Part shown: in pieces, positions 35,596-41,905 of the stretch
How positions within the stretch are numbered: position 1 is the first letter of the stretch
Layout of the letters: each line of letters starts with the position of its first letter
Assembly: GCA_024277875.1 (NCBI GenBank)
Contig: JAJRUI010000054.1
Coordinates: 1 to 41,905 of the forward strand
Reading direction: 5' to 3'
From: Deferrisomatales bacterium
Lineage (GTDB): Bacteria > Desulfobacterota > Deferrisomatia > Deferrisomatales > Deferrisomataceae
DNA: 41,905 bases
Notes under the pieces: generated by a model
Seen by the model: the letters and a program-made list of their open reading frames with translations, nothing else
What the model was told of the DNA's origin: nothing
Database searches by the model: none
Made by a program: the position numbers and the translations under genes

Positions 35596-36809
35596 CGGCC
35601 GTGCCCCGCCACGTCGTAGGTGACCTGCACGGAGAGGCGCCGGCCGTCCCGGAGGACTTCCACCGGGCCGGTGTCGCCGGGCCTGTGAAGGCCTACCTGG
35701 TAGGTGAGGTCGTACAACTCCAGGATCGGCACCCCGTCCACGCTGAGGACGACGTCGCCGGCTTTCAACCCCGCCCGCTCGGCCGGGCTGTCGGGCATCA
35801 CCCCGGCGATCTTCACCCACAGATCCCCTTCGGGCTCGATCCGGACGCCCAGCATCACCCGGTCGGCCTCCAGGTCTTCGTACCCCACGGCCCAGTACAC
35901 GTCGGCCGCGGGCAGGGGCAGTTCGGGCAGGTCCACGTCCATCAGGCGGTCTTTCTTGTCTTCGGGCATCTCCACCGTGTACGGGGCCAGGATCGTGTAC
36001 GGCAGGGGAACCCGGCGGAACACCCGGCGGGGCACGCCAAACCCGTACCGGACGTGGTTGCCCCCGGCGAACACGAGCAGCCGCTGGTCCGGGTCGCCGG
36101 CCACCCGCTCTAGGTGGCGGGCCGCGGTGTCGGCCATGGTCTCGTCCCACAGCACCTGCACCCGGTAGAACCGGTCCATCACGTTCGTGCCGGCGGCGTG
36201 GCCGCCGAACATGGAGCGCAGGAACGCCCGGTGGTACGGGTCGTCCGTGTCGATCTCCGGCAGGCGCGCCGCGAGTTCCGGGGGCAGGCCGTCGAACCCG
36301 TCGTCCCGCACGGCGTCCTTCAAGTCGTTCGCCGCGTTGAGGGCGAGCACCGGCACCCCGTTGTCCCGGGCGAATCTCAAGATGTCCCGGTAGTACGGCC
36401 ACGAACGGGGTCCCCAACTCCGGGACCACACGGTGCGCACGAACGTTTTTTCGTCCATGGTCCCGGCTAGGTACGCGTCCACGCCGGCCTGGAACGGCCG
36501 CCGGAGCATCTCGAGGCCGAGGGTCACCTTGCCCGGGTGGCGGGCCACCATCTCTCGGAGCGCGAACAGTTCGACCTGGTGGTCGAACACGTTGTCGTGG
36601 GTCTCCCCCACGTACACCACGGGAAACCGGTCCAGGTACGCGGCCAGTTCGTCTTCGGTGAGCAGGCGGCCGGTGGCCCGGTGGACGATCTGGCCCTTCT
36701 CCCAGGTGGACGGATCCCGGTACGGGGAGTCCACGGCCAGGGGAGGTCGGGAGGCGGCGCAGCCGGCGGTCAACAGGGCGAGGCCGGCGAGCGCGAACAG
36801 TCGGTACAT
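35592..36809 (-). CDS. ChaN-family lipoprotein fused to a PDZ domain
   Basis: This 405-aa lipoprotein has signal sequence LLTAGC (Cys 17). The main domain (about 40-290) belongs to the ChaN/DUF399 (haem-binding uptake, Tiki-like) group: VVYVGETHDNVFDHQ has the G68-E-T-H71 motif and FAGGNHVRYGFGVP the second His motif. Family members bind haem, and relatives are metalloproteases. A PDZ domain follows at about 310-395 (MPDSPAERAGLKAGDVVLSV then GDTGPVEVLRDGRRLSV). PDZ domains bind peptide C-termini. The stop overlaps the next gene, and the start lies 7 nt after lgt. Confidence 0.87.
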   Translation of the reverse strand: MYRLFALAGLALLTAGCAASRPPLAVDSPYRDPSTWEKGQIVHRATGRLLTEDELAAYLDRFPVVYVGETHDNVFDHQVELFALREMVARHPGKVTLGLEMLRRPFQAGVDAYLAGTMDEKTFVRTVWSRSWGPRSWPYYRDILRFARDNGVPVLALNAANDLKDAVRDDGFDGLPPELAARLPEIDTDDPYHRAFLRSMFGGHAAGTNVMDRFYRVQVLWDETMADTAARHLERVAGDPDQRLLVFAGGNHVRYGFGVPRRVFRRVPLPYTILAPYTVEMPEDKKDRLMDVDLPELPLPAADVYWAVGYEDLEADRVMLGVRIEPEGDLWVKIAGVMPDSPAERAGLKAGDVVLSVDGVPILELYDLTYQVGLHRPGDTGPVEVLRDGRRLSVQVTYDVAGHGR

Positions 36810-36816
36810 GTGGTCC

Positions 36817-37587
36817 TCAACGGGCGGTGTCCTGGGCGGGCGGGCGGCGGGCCAGCAGGATCCACAGCCCGAACGCGAGCAGGGGGATCCCCAGGACCTG
36901 GCTGGTGGACAGGGGCCCCAGTCCCCCCCGGGGGTCGTCCCGCAGGAACTCCACGGCGAACCGGAACACCGGGTACAGGACCAGGTACAGGCCGAACAGG
37001 CGGCCGTCGCCCTTCAGCCGGGGGCGGGCGACGAAGTATAGCACCCCGAAGATCGCGAGGTTTCCGAGGGCGCTGTACAGTTGGGCCGGGTGGAGCGGCA
37101 CCCCGAGGGGCGCCAGCCCCCGGGGGTCGGTGAACGTCACGGCCCACGGCAGGCTGCACGCTGCGCCGTAGCAGCACCCGGCGAAGAAACACCCGATCCG
37201 CCCGATCGCCTGGCCCAGGGCCAGGGCCGGTGCGATCACGTCTCCGGTGGTCCACACGGGCAGGCGGTGGGCCCGCACGTACCACGCGGCGGCCAGGGCT
37301 GCGGCCACGAACCCCCCGTAGAACACGAGTCCCCCCTTCCAGATCTGGAACACCTTCAGGGGGTTCTGGATGAAGTACTCCCACTCCACCAGTACGAAAA
37401 ACAGGCGGGCGCCCACCAGGGCTGCCACCAGGATCACCAGGCCCAGGTCCTGGATCGCCTTGGGGTCCAGACCGCGGCTGCGGGCCTCCCGGCCCGCGAG
37501 CCACAAGGCGGCCAGGAAACCGAGAGCCACGAACACCCCGTAGGTGTAGATCGTGACGCGACCGTACTGGAACAGGACGGGATGCAT
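36817..37587 (-). CDS. lgt: Prolipoprotein diacylglyceryl transferase
   Basis: Lgt adds diacylglycerol from phosphatidylglycerol to the lipobox Cys, the first step of lipoprotein maturation. The 256-aa polytopic protein has VFIGYGVFVALGF-like opening YTYGVFVALGFLAALWLAG, GGLVFYGGF, the Lgt signature GRIGCFFAGCCYG, HPAQLYSALGN and RFAVEFLRDDPRG. Seven membrane segments are expected. It lies downstream of lspA in the same direction, separated by a 45-nt spacer with a heptanucleotide repeat. The spacer has no strong ribosome binding site apart from purine-poor CTCCTGGCTCCTGACACC. Confidence 0.96.
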   Translation of the reverse strand: MHPVLFQYGRVTIYTYGVFVALGFLAALWLAGREARSRGLDPKAIQDLGLVILVAALVGARLFFVLVEWEYFIQNPLKVFQIWKGGLVFYGGFVAAALAAAWYVRAHRLPVWTTGDVIAPALALGQAIGRIGCFFAGCCYGAACSLPWAVTFTDPRGLAPLGVPLHPAQLYSALGNLAIFGVLYFVARPRLKGDGRLFGLYLVLYPVFRFAVEFLRDDPRGGLGPLSTSQVLGIPLLAFGLWILLARRPPAQDTAR

Positions 37588-37590
37588 GGT

Positions 37591-37625
37591 GTCAGGAGCC
37601 AGGAGTCAGGGGATAGGGGTCAGGC
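37591..37625. repeat. Heptanucleotide tandem repeat, five units
   Basis: On the plus strand the units are GTCAGGA, GCCAGGA, GTCAGGG, GATAGGG and GTCAGGC. They fill the lgt-lspA spacer, ending 3 nt before the lgt start codon (minus strand). The unit length of 7 is kept exactly while bases vary. Confidence 0.75.
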
Positions 37626-37632
37626 GGAGCCG

Positions 37633-38139
37633 TCATGGGCTGTCCTTTTCGGCCGGGCCGGCCTCGTGCTTGCCGAAGAACTCTTCGAACAGGAGCACGG
37701 CGACGCCCACCGTGATCGCGGAGTCGGCCAGGTTGAACGCGGGCCAGTGGTGGGTGCGCCAGAACACGTCCAGGAAGTCCACCACCTCGCCCCACCGTAG
37801 CCGGTCGATCAGGTTTCCCACGGCCCCGCCGAACACCAGGGCCAGCCCGGCCAGCGCGGCTCGCCGGCCGGTGGGCAGCCGGTGCACCATGACCCCGATC
37901 GCCACCAGGGCCACCGCGGTCACCCCCAGGAACAGGGCCTGGCGAAGCACTGCGTCCTGGTCCGCGAACAGGCCGAACGCGGCCCCCGGGTTGCGGATGT
38001 AGGTCAGGTGGAACCACCCCTCGATCACGGGCCGGCTCTCGTGCAGCCGGAACGACGCCTGGACCCACGCCTTGGCCGCCTGGTCCATGGCGACCACCGC
38101 GCCGGCGGTCGCGCTGAACCCGGCCCACCGGAGGGTCAA
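37633..38139 (-). CDS. lspA: Lipoprotein signal peptidase
   Basis: LspA cleaves the signal peptide from diacylated prolipoproteins. The 168-aa membrane protein has MDQAAKAWV in TM1, the NPGAAFGLF motif, the [10 protein letters not shown] segment, and the catalytic aspartates D121 (GEVVDFLDV) and D139 (FNLADSAIT). No ATG is usable: the first in-frame ATG lies inside TM1. TTG at 38139 overlaps the ileS stop (TTGA); TTG at 38142 is the alternative. ileS-lspA is a common bacterial pair. Confidence 0.94.
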   Translation of the reverse strand: MTLRWAGFSATAGAVVAMDQAAKAWVQASFRLHESRPVIEGWFHLTYIRNPGAAFGLFADQDAVLRQALFLGVTAVALVAIGVMVHRLPTGRRAALAGLALVFGGAVGNLIDRLRWGEVVDFLDVFWRTHHWPAFNLADSAITVGVAVLLFEEFFGKHEAGPAEKDSP

Positions 38140-40931
38140 CAACTGCCGGCCTCGGCCAGGTGGCGCGCGCACCGGGCGCAGGCGCCCGGGTGGGCCGGGT
38201 CGTCGCCCACGGTGGTGGCGTAGTTCCAGCACCGCTGGCACTTCTGGCCGTCGGCCCGGACCACGTCCACCCCGAGGCCGGGCAGGTTCGGTTCGGCGTG
38301 CTCGCCGCCCGGGCCTTCCGACAACTCCACCTGGCTCACGATGAGCAGCAGCGGCAATTCCGGCGCGTACGGGGCCAGAAACGATTCCCACCGGTCGTCC
38401 ACGTGGAGCACCACCTTGGCGTCCAGGGAGTGCCCGATGACCTTGGCGGCCCGTTGGGCCTCGGCGGCCCGGGTGACCAGGCTCCGCACGTCCCGCAGCC
38501 GGCCCCACCGTTCGGCCAGGGTGTCGTCGATCCGGGCCCGGTCCACCTCGGGGAACAGTTCCTGGTGCACGCTGCCCGAGACGCCGGGCAGATGGCCCCA
38601 CACCTCATCGGCCGTGAACGCGAGCACCGGCGCCATCAGCCGCACCAGCTTGTGGAGGATCTCGTACAGCGCGGTCTGGGCCGCCCTCCGGTCCGGGCTG
38701 CGGGCCGGGAACGTGTACAGCCGGTCCTTGAGGATGTCCAGGTAGAACGACGACAGGTCCACCGCGCAGAAGTTGTGCAGCCGGTGGAAGATCACGTGGT
38801 ACTCGTACGCGTCGTACGCCCGCAGGCACCGGTCGATCAGCCGGTTCAGGCGGTCCAGGGCGTACCGGTCGATCTCCCACAGCTCCGCCGGCCCCACCGC
38901 GTCCGACGAGGGGTCGAAGTCGCCGAGGTTGCCCAGGAGGAACCGGCAGGTGTTGCGGATCCGGCGGTACGCCTCCACCAGGCGCTTGAGGATCTCGTCC
39001 GAGATCCGGATGTCGTCCCGGTAGTCCTCGGCCGACACCCACAGCCGCAGGATCTCGGCGCCGTATTTGCGGATCACCTGGTCGGGGCTGATCACGTTGC
39101 CGGTGCTCTTGGACATCTTCTTGCCGTGGCCGTCCACCACGAACCCGTGGGTGAGCACCGCCCGGTACGGGGCCCGGCCCCGGGTGCCCACGGAGGCCAG
39201 CAGGCTGGAGTGGAACCACCCCCGGTGCTGGTCCGACCCCTCCAGGTACAGGTCGGCCGGGCTGGTGAGTTCGGGGCGGGCCTCGCACACCGCGGCGAAC
39301 GACACCCCCGAGTCGAACCACACGTCCAGGATGTCCTGCTCGGCCGAGAGGTTCGTGCCGCCACACTCCGGGCACGCGGCGCCCTCGGGCAGGAAGTGTT
39401 CCAGGGGGTGCTCGAACCACGCGTCCGCGCCCTCGCGCTCGAACACGGCGGCGGCCCGCTCGGCCAGGTCCCGTCCCCTGTACACCCCGCCGCAGTCCTC
39501 GCAGTGCGCGGCCACGATCGGCACGCCCCACGCCCGTTGGCGCGAGATGCACCAGTCCGGCCGCTCGCGGATCATGTTGTGGATCCGATCCCGGCCCCAC
39601 CGGGGCACCCACTGGACCCGGTCGATCTCCTCCAGAGCCTTTTCCCGGAGGCCGGTCTTCTCCATCGAGATGAACCACTGGCGCGTGGACCGGAAGATCA
39701 CCGGTTTCTTGCACCGCCAGCAGTGGGGGTACGCGTGTTCGACCCGCTCTTCGTGCAGAAGGGCGCCGGCCTCGGCCAGGGCCCGGCTGACCTCCGGGTT
39801 GGCGTCGAACACCCCGGCGCCGGCGAACCGGCCCACGTCCGCGGTGAACCGGCCCTGGTCGTCCACCGGGGCGTACGCGTCCAGGCCGTACCGGAGGCCC
39901 ACCTCGTAGTCCTCCTGGCCGTGGCCCGGGGCCGTGTGCACGCACCCGGTGCCCGCCTCGAGGGTGACGTGCTCTCCGAGGATCAACAGGCTGTCCCGCT
40001 CGTACAGGGGGTGGCGGGCGGCCCGGTTCTCCAGCGTGCGGGGGTCGATCTGGGCCAGTTCGGTCCACCCGGCGATGCCGGCCGCCTCGAACACCACCGG
40101 CGCCAGGCGCCGGGCGAGGATCAGGACCTCTCCCGAGCCGGCCGGCGCCTCGTAGGCCCCGTACTCGAACTCGGGGTTCACGGCGACGGCCAGGTTGGCC
40201 GGGATCGTCCACGGGGTGGTGGTCCAGATCACCACCGACACCCGCTTGCCCGCCAGGGCGGGCACGAGGTCGGCCGGGTCGCCCGCCAGCGGAAACTTCA
40301 CGTAGATGCTCGGGCTGGTCTTGTCCGCGTACTCCACCTCGGCCTCGGCCAGGGCGGTCTGGCACGATGCGCACCAGTACACCGGTTTTTTGCCCACGTA
40401 GACCGCACCGCTCTCCATGAACCGGCCCAACTCCCGCACGATCTGGGCCTCGTAGGCGTAGGCCATGGTCAGGTACGGCTCGTCCCACAGGCCGAACACG
40501 CCCAGCCGCCGGAACTCGTCGCGCTGGATCTCCACGAACCGCTGGGCGTAGGACCGGCACCGCCGCCGGACCTCTGCCTTGGTCATGCCCTCTTTGGCCT
40601 TGCCCAGTTCCTTGTCCACCTGGTGTTCGATCGGAAGGCCGTGACAGTCCCACCCGGGCACGTACGGGCTGTGGTGCCCGGCCATGGTGCGGGACTTGAC
40701 CACGAGGTCCTTGAGGATCTTGTTGACCGCGTGGCCCATGTGGATGTGGCCGTTGGCGTACGGGGGGCCGTCGTGGAGCACGAACGGCGGCCGGCCCGCC
40801 GAGGCTTCCAGGATCTTCCCGTACAGGTCCGCCCGGTCCCACCGCTCCAGGAGTTCGGGCTCCCGCTTGGCCAGGTTCGCCCGCATCGGGAACGCGGTTT
40901 TGGGCAGGTTCAGGGTTTCCTTGTAGTCCAT
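38136..40931 (-). CDS. ileS: Isoleucyl-tRNA synthetase
   Basis: IleRS charges tRNA-Ile and edits misactivated valine. The 931-aa protein has the HIGH-type motif [16 protein letters not shown] (about 56-71), the editing CP1 domain (about 190-400) with [14 protein letters not shown], the KMSKS motif at 605-609 (KKMSKSTGN), and an anticodon-binding domain. The C-terminal zinc site is [11 protein letters not shown] followed by CARC. This is the bacterial (mupirocin-sensitive class) length and C-terminus. ATG at 40931 is normal. It is the first gene of the ileS-lspA-lgt operon. Confidence 0.97.
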   Translation of the reverse strand: MDYKETLNLPKTAFPMRANLAKREPELLERWDRADLYGKILEASAGRPPFVLHDGPPYANGHIHMGHAVNKILKDLVVKSRTMAGHHSPYVPGWDCHGLPIEHQVDKELGKAKEGMTKAEVRRRCRSYAQRFVEIQRDEFRRLGVFGLWDEPYLTMAYAYEAQIVRELGRFMESGAVYVGKKPVYWCASCQTALAEAEVEYADKTSPSIYVKFPLAGDPADLVPALAGKRVSVVIWTTTPWTIPANLAVAVNPEFEYGAYEAPAGSGEVLILARRLAPVVFEAAGIAGWTELAQIDPRTLENRAARHPLYERDSLLILGEHVTLEAGTGCVHTAPGHGQEDYEVGLRYGLDAYAPVDDQGRFTADVGRFAGAGVFDANPEVSRALAEAGALLHEERVEHAYPHCWRCKKPVIFRSTRQWFISMEKTGLREKALEEIDRVQWVPRWGRDRIHNMIRERPDWCISRQRAWGVPIVAAHCEDCGGVYRGRDLAERAAAVFEREGADAWFEHPLEHFLPEGAACPECGGTNLSAEQDILDVWFDSGVSFAAVCEARPELTSPADLYLEGSDQHRGWFHSSLLASVGTRGRAPYRAVLTHGFVVDGHGKKMSKSTGNVISPDQVIRKYGAEILRLWVSAEDYRDDIRISDEILKRLVEAYRRIRNTCRFLLGNLGDFDPSSDAVGPAELWEIDRYALDRLNRLIDRCLRAYDAYEYHVIFHRLHNFCAVDLSSFYLDILKDRLYTFPARSPDRRAAQTALYEILHKLVRLMAPVLAFTADEVWGHLPGVSGSVHQELFPEVDRARIDDTLAERWGRLRDVRSLVTRAAEAQRAAKVIGHSLDAKVVLHVDDRWESFLAPYAPELPLLLIVSQVELSEGPGGEHAEPNLPGLGVDVVRADGQKCQRCWNYATTVGDDPAHPGACARCARHLAEAGSC

Positions 40932-40988
40932 CCGATCACTCCGTAGGTCCGGGCGCGAACCCCCTCGGGAAAGGCAAAGGAAAGCGAT

Positions 40989-41016
40989 ACCTTAGCAAAC
41001 GGCACCGGCGGTTCAA
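40989..41016 (-). promoter_or_regulatory. Possible promoter of ileS
   Basis: On the minus strand TTGAAC (41016-41011) and TAAGGT (40994-40989) are separated by 16 nt. The -35 box overlaps the rpe stop codon. The -10 match is weak. No T-box leader is visible in the 81-nt gap. Confidence 0.3.
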
Positions 41017-41678
41017 AGGGTTTCCGGAGCGCACGCGGCCCGCAGCCGGCCGATGGCCGCCCCATAGTCGCCGGAACCGTACACGTAGGAGCCGGCCACG
41101 AACGCGTCGGCCCCGGCCTCGTGGCACGGCCCGATCGTGTCGTGGGTGATGCCGCCGTCCACCTCGATGCACAGGTCGAGCCCCCGCTGGTCGGCTGCCC
41201 GGCGAAGGGACGCGATCTTGGGAAAGACCAGGGGCAGGAACGCCTGGCCGCCGAACCCCGGGTTCACGCTCATCACGAGAACCAGGTCCACCAGGTCGAG
41301 CACGTGGTCCAGGGCGGACACCGGGGTGGCCGGGTTCAGGCTCACCCCGGCCCTGGCCCCCAGGTCCCGGATCTGCTGGATGTTCCGGTGCAGGTGGGGA
41401 CAGGCCTCGGCGTGCACCGTGACCTGGTAGGCCCCGGCTTCCACGAACGCGGGCGCGTACCGCTCGGGCTCGACGATCATCAGGTGCACGTCCAGGGGCA
41501 GCCGGGTCGCGGCCCGGGCTGCCCGGACCACCAGGGGGCCGATCGTCAGGTTGGGCACGAACCGGCCGTCCATCACGTCCACGTGGATCCAGTCGGCTCC
41601 GGCCCGCTCCACGGCCCGGATCTCGTCGGCCAGGCGGCCGAAGTCGGCCGAAAGGATGCTGGGGGCGATGATCGGCAT
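41013..41678 (-). CDS. rpe: Ribulose-phosphate 3-epimerase
   Basis: Rpe interconverts ribulose-5-phosphate and xylulose-5-phosphate in the pentose phosphate pathway. The 221-aa TIM barrel starts MPIIAPSILSADFGRLADEI. It has the family motifs HVDVMDGRFVPNLTIGP, LDVHLMIVEPE, VMSVNPGFGGQAF, IEVDGGI and VAGSYVYG. AGGAG lies 6 nt before the ATG. The gene lies 81 nt upstream of ileS on the same strand and is preceded by a plausible promoter. Confidence 0.97.
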   Translation of the reverse strand: MPIIAPSILSADFGRLADEIRAVERAGADWIHVDVMDGRFVPNLTIGPLVVRAARAATRLPLDVHLMIVEPERYAPAFVEAGAYQVTVHAEACPHLHRNIQQIRDLGARAGVSLNPATPVSALDHVLDLVDLVLVMSVNPGFGGQAFLPLVFPKIASLRRAADQRGLDLCIEVDGGITHDTIGPCHEAGADAFVAGSYVYGSGDYGAAIGRLRAACAPETL

Positions 41679-41734
41679 GGCAGCTCCTGTGCCGTCCGTC
41701 CGTCCGGCGGTCCGGCGTCTTCCCAGTAAGTTCC

Positions 41735-41763
41735 GTTGTAGAGACCTTCAAAAGTATTGTCGC
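41735..41763 (-). promoter_or_regulatory. Possible promoter of rpe
   Basis: On the minus strand GCGACA (41763-41758) and TACAAC (41740-41735) are separated by 17 nt. Predicted start is near 41728, giving a 50-nt leader. Confidence 0.42.
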
Positions 41764-41786
41764 ATGGCCCCGGGGTGGCGCCCGGT

Positions 41787-41823
41787 TCCGGCCGGGTGCG
41801 AGTGCGGCACCCGATCGCCGCGC
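41787..41823. repeat. 37-bp dispersed repeat, copy 2
   Basis: It shares TCCGGCCGGG at the start and GATCGCCGCGC at the end with the unit at 33109-33145. Here GGGTGC pairs with GCACCC inside the unit, giving a different internal hairpin from copy 1. The surrounding 41764-41905 shows no supported gene. Confidence 0.6.
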
Positions 41824-41905
41824 GAGGTTGCCCGGCTGACACGCCTGTGGGCCCTGCGAAAGCGGTGTGTCGAGCCCTGGCGGCACACCAGACGTCTTGG
41901 TGCGC

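Noticed and set aside
38160-40946. A long plus-strand frame opposite ileS
   Set aside because: It is repetitive Val/His/Arg/Gly sequence without motifs; ileS on the minus strand is certain.
41764-41905. Partial gene at the right edge (minus-strand frame with TFEGLYNGTYWED)
   Set aside because: The frame crosses the predicted rpe promoter and a repeat, has no ribosome binding site and matches no family that I recognise.

Overview
The window is a gene-dense, very GC-rich (roughly 70% or more by eye) bacterial chromosome segment. Protein families and gene order point to a deltaproteobacterial lineage: pilMNOPQ followed by shikimate genes, large TPR proteins, a SPOUT methyltransferase between trmD and rplS, an RseC-type protein, and many GTG/TTG starts. 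The order resembles Desulfuromonadales/Geobacter-like or Deferrisoma-like genomes. That placement is inference from memory of gene order, not a search result. No rRNA, tRNA, CRISPR array, transposase or phage gene was seen.

Region by region. (1) 1-6179, plus: a LysM envelope protein, then a translation/RNA operon ffh-rpsP-rimM-trmD-(SPOUT methyltransferase)-rplS-rnhB-yraN, driven by a clear sigma70-type promoter that overlaps the LysM stop codon. (2) gyrA, followed by a 477-bp gap holding a 22-bp perfect inverted repeat, an intrinsic terminator and a strong promoter. (3) 9171-24126, plus: the type IV pilus assembly operon pilMNOPQ, running without a gap into aroC-aroK-aroB, two lipoproteins (one with a von Willebrand A domain), a small TPR protein and a roadblock-like protein, aroQ, gcvH, a 735-aa TPR protein and a degenerate AAA/ExeA-like protein. 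A 156-bp hairpin-rich element has inserted into the 3' end of that last gene. (4) secA-argJ, an M42 peptidase, an RseC-like membrane protein, smpB and a spermidine-synthase-fold protein. (5) A tungstate-type ABC permease and ATPase (tupB-tupC-like) behind a leader that reads as a Moco/Tuco riboswitch with a terminator. (6) A convergent junction with two 54-bp REP-like palindromes. (7) Minus strand: a chemoreceptor; then, reading in the direction of transcription, ileS-lspA-lgt-ChaN/PDZ lipoprotein-PH-like protein, preceded by rpe.

Most of the window is housekeeping. Genes are tightly coupled: 4-nt ATGA/GTGA/TTGA overlaps are common. Shikimate-pathway genes (aroC, aroK, aroB, aroQ) share transcripts with pilus assembly genes, and lipoprotein-processing genes (lspA, lgt) sit beside a predicted lipoprotein.

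The points most worth following up are the metal-cofactor riboswitch controlling an ABC transporter with no adjacent binding protein, the CTAG-flanked multi-hairpin element that rewrote the end of a gene, the ATPase-like protein with a broken Walker A motif, the lipobox on PilQ, and the roadblock/TPR and VWA lipoprotein pairs embedded in the pilus-shikimate operon.
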